Source: Peribacillus frigoritolerans
GTDB taxonomy: Bacteria > Bacillota > Bacilli > Bacillales > DSM-1321
NCBI RefSeq assembly: GCF_001636405.1
Contig: NZ_KV440950.1
Span: 2,937,712-3,001,711 of the forward strand
Length of the DNA: 64,000 nucleotides
Direction of reading: 5' to 3'
The position numbers were made by a program, and so were the translations under genes. The stretch's first letter is position 1. The number at the start of each line of letters is the position of its first letter. The notes beneath the pieces were generated by a model, which was not told where the DNA came from, did no database searches, and worked only from the letters and a program-made list of their open reading frames with translations. Positions 62,179 to 64,000 of this stretch are shown here, in pieces.

Positions 62179-62451
62179 TTGAATCCTGTAAATATGAAAA
62201 CTCAATTGGAAGTTCTTAATGAGTATAATTTGTCAGATTTTCTCATGACAACCCTTAAACGAAATTCTACAAAAGATCCTCTATTCAAATTAAATCCTCT
62301 GTTTGAAAACTACTTTAAAGTTTGTTCTGAAGACCTGCCATATAAAGACATTTATAAAGCCGATTCTATTTCCCCTTCTGAATATCACAAGCAAGTGAAA
62401 CAAATTGCAGAACGGGAAAAGAGAAAATTTCTATTAAAGGGACTGAGGTGA
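62179..62451 (+). CDS. Small hypothetical protein coupled to the glycosyltransferase
   Basis: A 90-residue protein I do not recognise. It has LEVLNEYNLSDFLMTTLKRN near the N-terminus and ends with a basic helix (EYHKQVKQIAEREKRKFLLK). No membrane segment or signal. The start is TTG 62179 behind AAAGGAGAAAGTAA, a very good ribosome binding site. Its stop is one base before the ATG of the glycosyltransferase at 62453, so they should be made together. The gap before it (61899-62178) shows no promoter I can defend. Confidence 0.72.
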   Translation: MNPVNMKTQLEVLNEYNLSDFLMTTLKRNSTKDPLFKLNPLFENYFKVCSEDLPYKDIYKADSISPSEYHKQVKQIAEREKRKFLLKGLR

Positions 62452-62452
62452 G

Positions 62453-63703
62453 ATGAGAACCATTGCTTATTTTGTAAGTGAAAACATTAAAACACACCAA
62501 CGTTTTATATATAATCAAATCGTAAAAATAACTAACTATCGCACAATCGTAATCGGCCCATTCGACAATGCCGACCGTACAGAATTCCCCTTTGAAAACT
62601 ACTATAATATAAACAAAATTAAAGATCTAAAAAAGTTCTTCGAAGAACAAGATATCATAGCCATTCATGCTCATCACGGATCACACGGACAAGAGATTTT
62701 GCCATTATGTGAAAAATATAATATTCCTTTGATTGTTAGCATTAGAGGACGAGATGGTTCGGACAGACCGGAAATTTTCGAAAAAAATGCTAAGCGATAT
62801 TCAGCTTTAAATAAACATGGTGCACACTATTACCCTGTATGCCAATATCTTGCAGAAGGATTAAGAAGGTTAGGAATTCCGGCTAAGAATATGCATGTAT
62901 TATATGGTGGTATCGAATTAGATCTTTTCCCCTATGCTAACCGCACTCTTCCTACATTAGGCGAAATAAGAGTTCTATCGGTAGGTAGACTTGTAGACAA
63001 AAAAGGATTTGTTACTCTTATAAAAGCATTTAAACGCATTTATACACAATATCCAAATGCTAGACTGCATATTATTGGAGCAGGTGAAGATGAGAAAAAA
63101 ATCAAATCCACCATTGCAGAATATAACCTTAAAGATGTTGTGATTCTTAGAGGAGCTATGGATTCAAAACAGGTTTCGGACGAATTGAAAAAAGCCCATA
63201 TCTTCTGTCTAGCAAGTCAGACAGCTAAAAATGGTGATATCGAAGGTATTCCTAATGCCTTAAAAGAAGCAATGGCTAGCGGTTTACCTGTCGTTTCCAC
63301 TCGACACGCAGGAATCCCTGAATTAATTGAACATCAGAGAACAGGATACCTAGCGCCAGAAAAAAATGATATGGAGTTAGCGAAAGGCATACAATTCTTT
63401 ATAGAAAATCCAGATGTTTGGACCGACTATACGGAAAGAGCACGGAAAGTCATTGAAGAAAAATTTGATGTCAATAAACAAATTATTGAGCAACAAAGAC
63501 TATATTCTCTTGTAAATACAGTGAAAACTGAAAATGCAACGAAAAAGAAAACCAAAGCGGAAACGGAAAAGAAAACGTATACGCAAACGGAAACGGAAAA
63601 GAAAAAGAAAACCAAAGCGGAATCGGAAAAGAAAAAGGAAATGAAAAAGAAATCGAAAACAAAAACGAAAACGAAAACGGAAAAGAGTAAAAAGAAAAAA
63701 TAA
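62453..63703 (+). CDS. CotSA/YtcC-like glycosyltransferase 3 (GT4) with Lys-rich tail
   Basis: A 416-residue protein. The enzyme part (about 1-362) closely matches the glycosyltransferase at 50394: FVSENIKTHQRFIYNQ, IVSIRGRDGS, VLYGGIELDLFPY, VLSVGRLVDKKGFVTLIKAF, GDIEGIPNALKEAMASGLPV and HAGIPELI. The last 54 residues are almost only Lys, Thr and Glu (KKKTKAETEKKTYTQTETEK and so on), encoded by a degenerate AAACGGAAAAGAAAA-type tandem repeat at 63541-63700. B. subtilis YtcC is similar in length to this gene. Order epimerase, small protein, glycosyltransferase resembles ytcB-ytcC. The tail could be an anchor or cross-linking segment, as inference. Confidence 0.87.
   Translation: MRTIAYFVSENIKTHQRFIYNQIVKITNYRTIVIGPFDNADRTEFPFENYYNINKIKDLKKFFEEQDIIAIHAHHGSHGQEILPLCEKYNIPLIVSIRGRDGSDRPEIFEKNAKRYSALNKHGAHYYPVCQYLAEGLRRLGIPAKNMHVLYGGIELDLFPYANRTLPTLGEIRVLSVGRLVDKKGFVTLIKAFKRIYTQYPNARLHIIGAGEDEKKIKSTIAEYNLKDVVILRGAMDSKQVSDELKKAHIFCLASQTAKNGDIEGIPNALKEAMASGLPVVSTRHAGIPELIEHQRTGYLAPEKNDMELAKGIQFFIENPDVWTDYTERARKVIEEKFDVNKQIIEQQRLYSLVNTVKTENATKKKTKAETEKKTYTQTETEKKKKTKAESEKKKEMKKKSKTKTKTKTEKSKKKK
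63541..63700 (+). repeat. Purine-rich degenerate tandem repeat encoding the Lys-rich tail
   Basis: The units AAAACCAAAGCGGAA and CGGAAAAGAAAA recur, with the whole segment almost free of T on the plus strand. The repeat could expand or contract by slippage, changing tail length. Confidence 0.65.
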
Positions 63704-63816
63704 ATCAAGTTAGGAAACAGCAGTGCGTGAAGGAAAAGAAGAATATATGACACTCTTCCAAAGTATTGGTAGGTAAAATGTTTAGAGTGTAACCAACAAC
63801 TTTGGAGGAAGCGCAC

Positions 63817-64000
63817 TTGGCGATGCTACCACATCCGTTACGGGATGAAGGACGAGAAAAGGGAGCTCTAGGAACGATGGTTAGACTTCATATTCAATTG
63901 ATCGCTTGCAATGTGTACTACGATCAAAAAGAAGTTCCAAACAAAGCAAAAACATACAGGCAGGAAGGAGCTGTATTTTCATGGACTGGAAGTCTTTATA
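63817..64000 (+). CDS. Partial gene running off the window end
   Basis: An open frame of 61 codons to the last base, starting TTG 63817 (or ATG 63823) behind GGAGGA at 63804-63809. The visible part reads MLPHPLRDEGREKGALGTMV, then RLHIQLIACNVYYDQKEVPN, and GAVFSWTGSLY. I do not recognise it. The good ribosome binding site and absence of stops support a real gene in the same direction as the glycosyltransferase. Confidence 0.5.
   Translation, partial: MAMLPHPLRDEGREKGALGTMVRLHIQLIACNVYYDQKEVPNKAKTYRQEGAVFSWTGSLY

Overview
The window is chromosomal DNA of a low-GC, endospore-forming Bacillaceae bacterium. Gene content and order look like Bacillus simplex / Peribacillus, but that genus call is an inference. 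The spore evidence is an alpha/beta-type SASP gene and a long spore-surface-type polysaccharide locus. There are no rRNA or tRNA genes, no CRISPR array, no prophage and no intact insertion sequence. Most genes sit on the plus strand, have strong AGGAGG-type ribosome binding sites and end in clear hairpin-plus-T terminators.

Region 1 (1-13.4 kb) holds metabolic genes: iron alcohol dehydrogenase, SASP (minus strand), a YqcI/YcgG protein, FMN azoreductase, oligoendopeptidase F, a superfamily I helicase, two tandem luciferase-like flavin oxidoreductases, a PabB-PabC fusion and D-serine ammonia-lyase.

Region 2 (13.4-18.7 kb) has the MocR regulator gene pdxR divergent from pdxST (pyridoxal phosphate synthesis), then an SDR gene with a perfect 20-bp palindrome at its promoter and a TetR gene just downstream.

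Region 3 (18.8-28 kb) is assimilatory sulfate reduction. It runs ssuE-like flavin reductase, SAM-I (S-box) riboswitch, small yezD-like gene, cysH, sat, cysC, ferredoxin-type sulfite reductase, a DUF3906-like gene, the three siroheme genes (cobA, sirB, sirC) and a TauE/SafE transporter.

Region 4 (28.8-37 kb) has a Mug-type DNA glycosylase and a glycogen cluster: a GH15-like enzyme, then glgB-glgC-glgD-glgA with no glgP behind it. Region 5 (37-45.7 kb) holds cardiolipin synthase, exonuclease III, an HNH protein, a UPF0316 membrane protein, a histidine phosphatase with an apparent AUU start, an atypical SDR, and a BlaI / M56 peptidase / DoxX module whose two promoters share one dyad operator.

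Region 6 (46-64 kb) is accessory and the most interesting part. It contains a protein with two tandem HTH units, a coiled coil and a J-domain, and a prolyl 4-hydroxylase. It also has several small divergent protein-kinase-fold genes (one a tandem double-domain version), a HipA-like kinase with a decayed paralogue beside it, and three CotSA/YtcC-like glycosyltransferases, two with long Gln- or Lys-rich tails. With these come GalU, UDP-glucose dehydrogenase and UDP-sugar epimerase (the ytdA-ytcA-ytcB theme) and a Gln-rich protein made of three exact-length 47-residue repeats. I read this as a spore-surface glycan locus in which glycosyltransferases and kinase-like proteins have expanded together.
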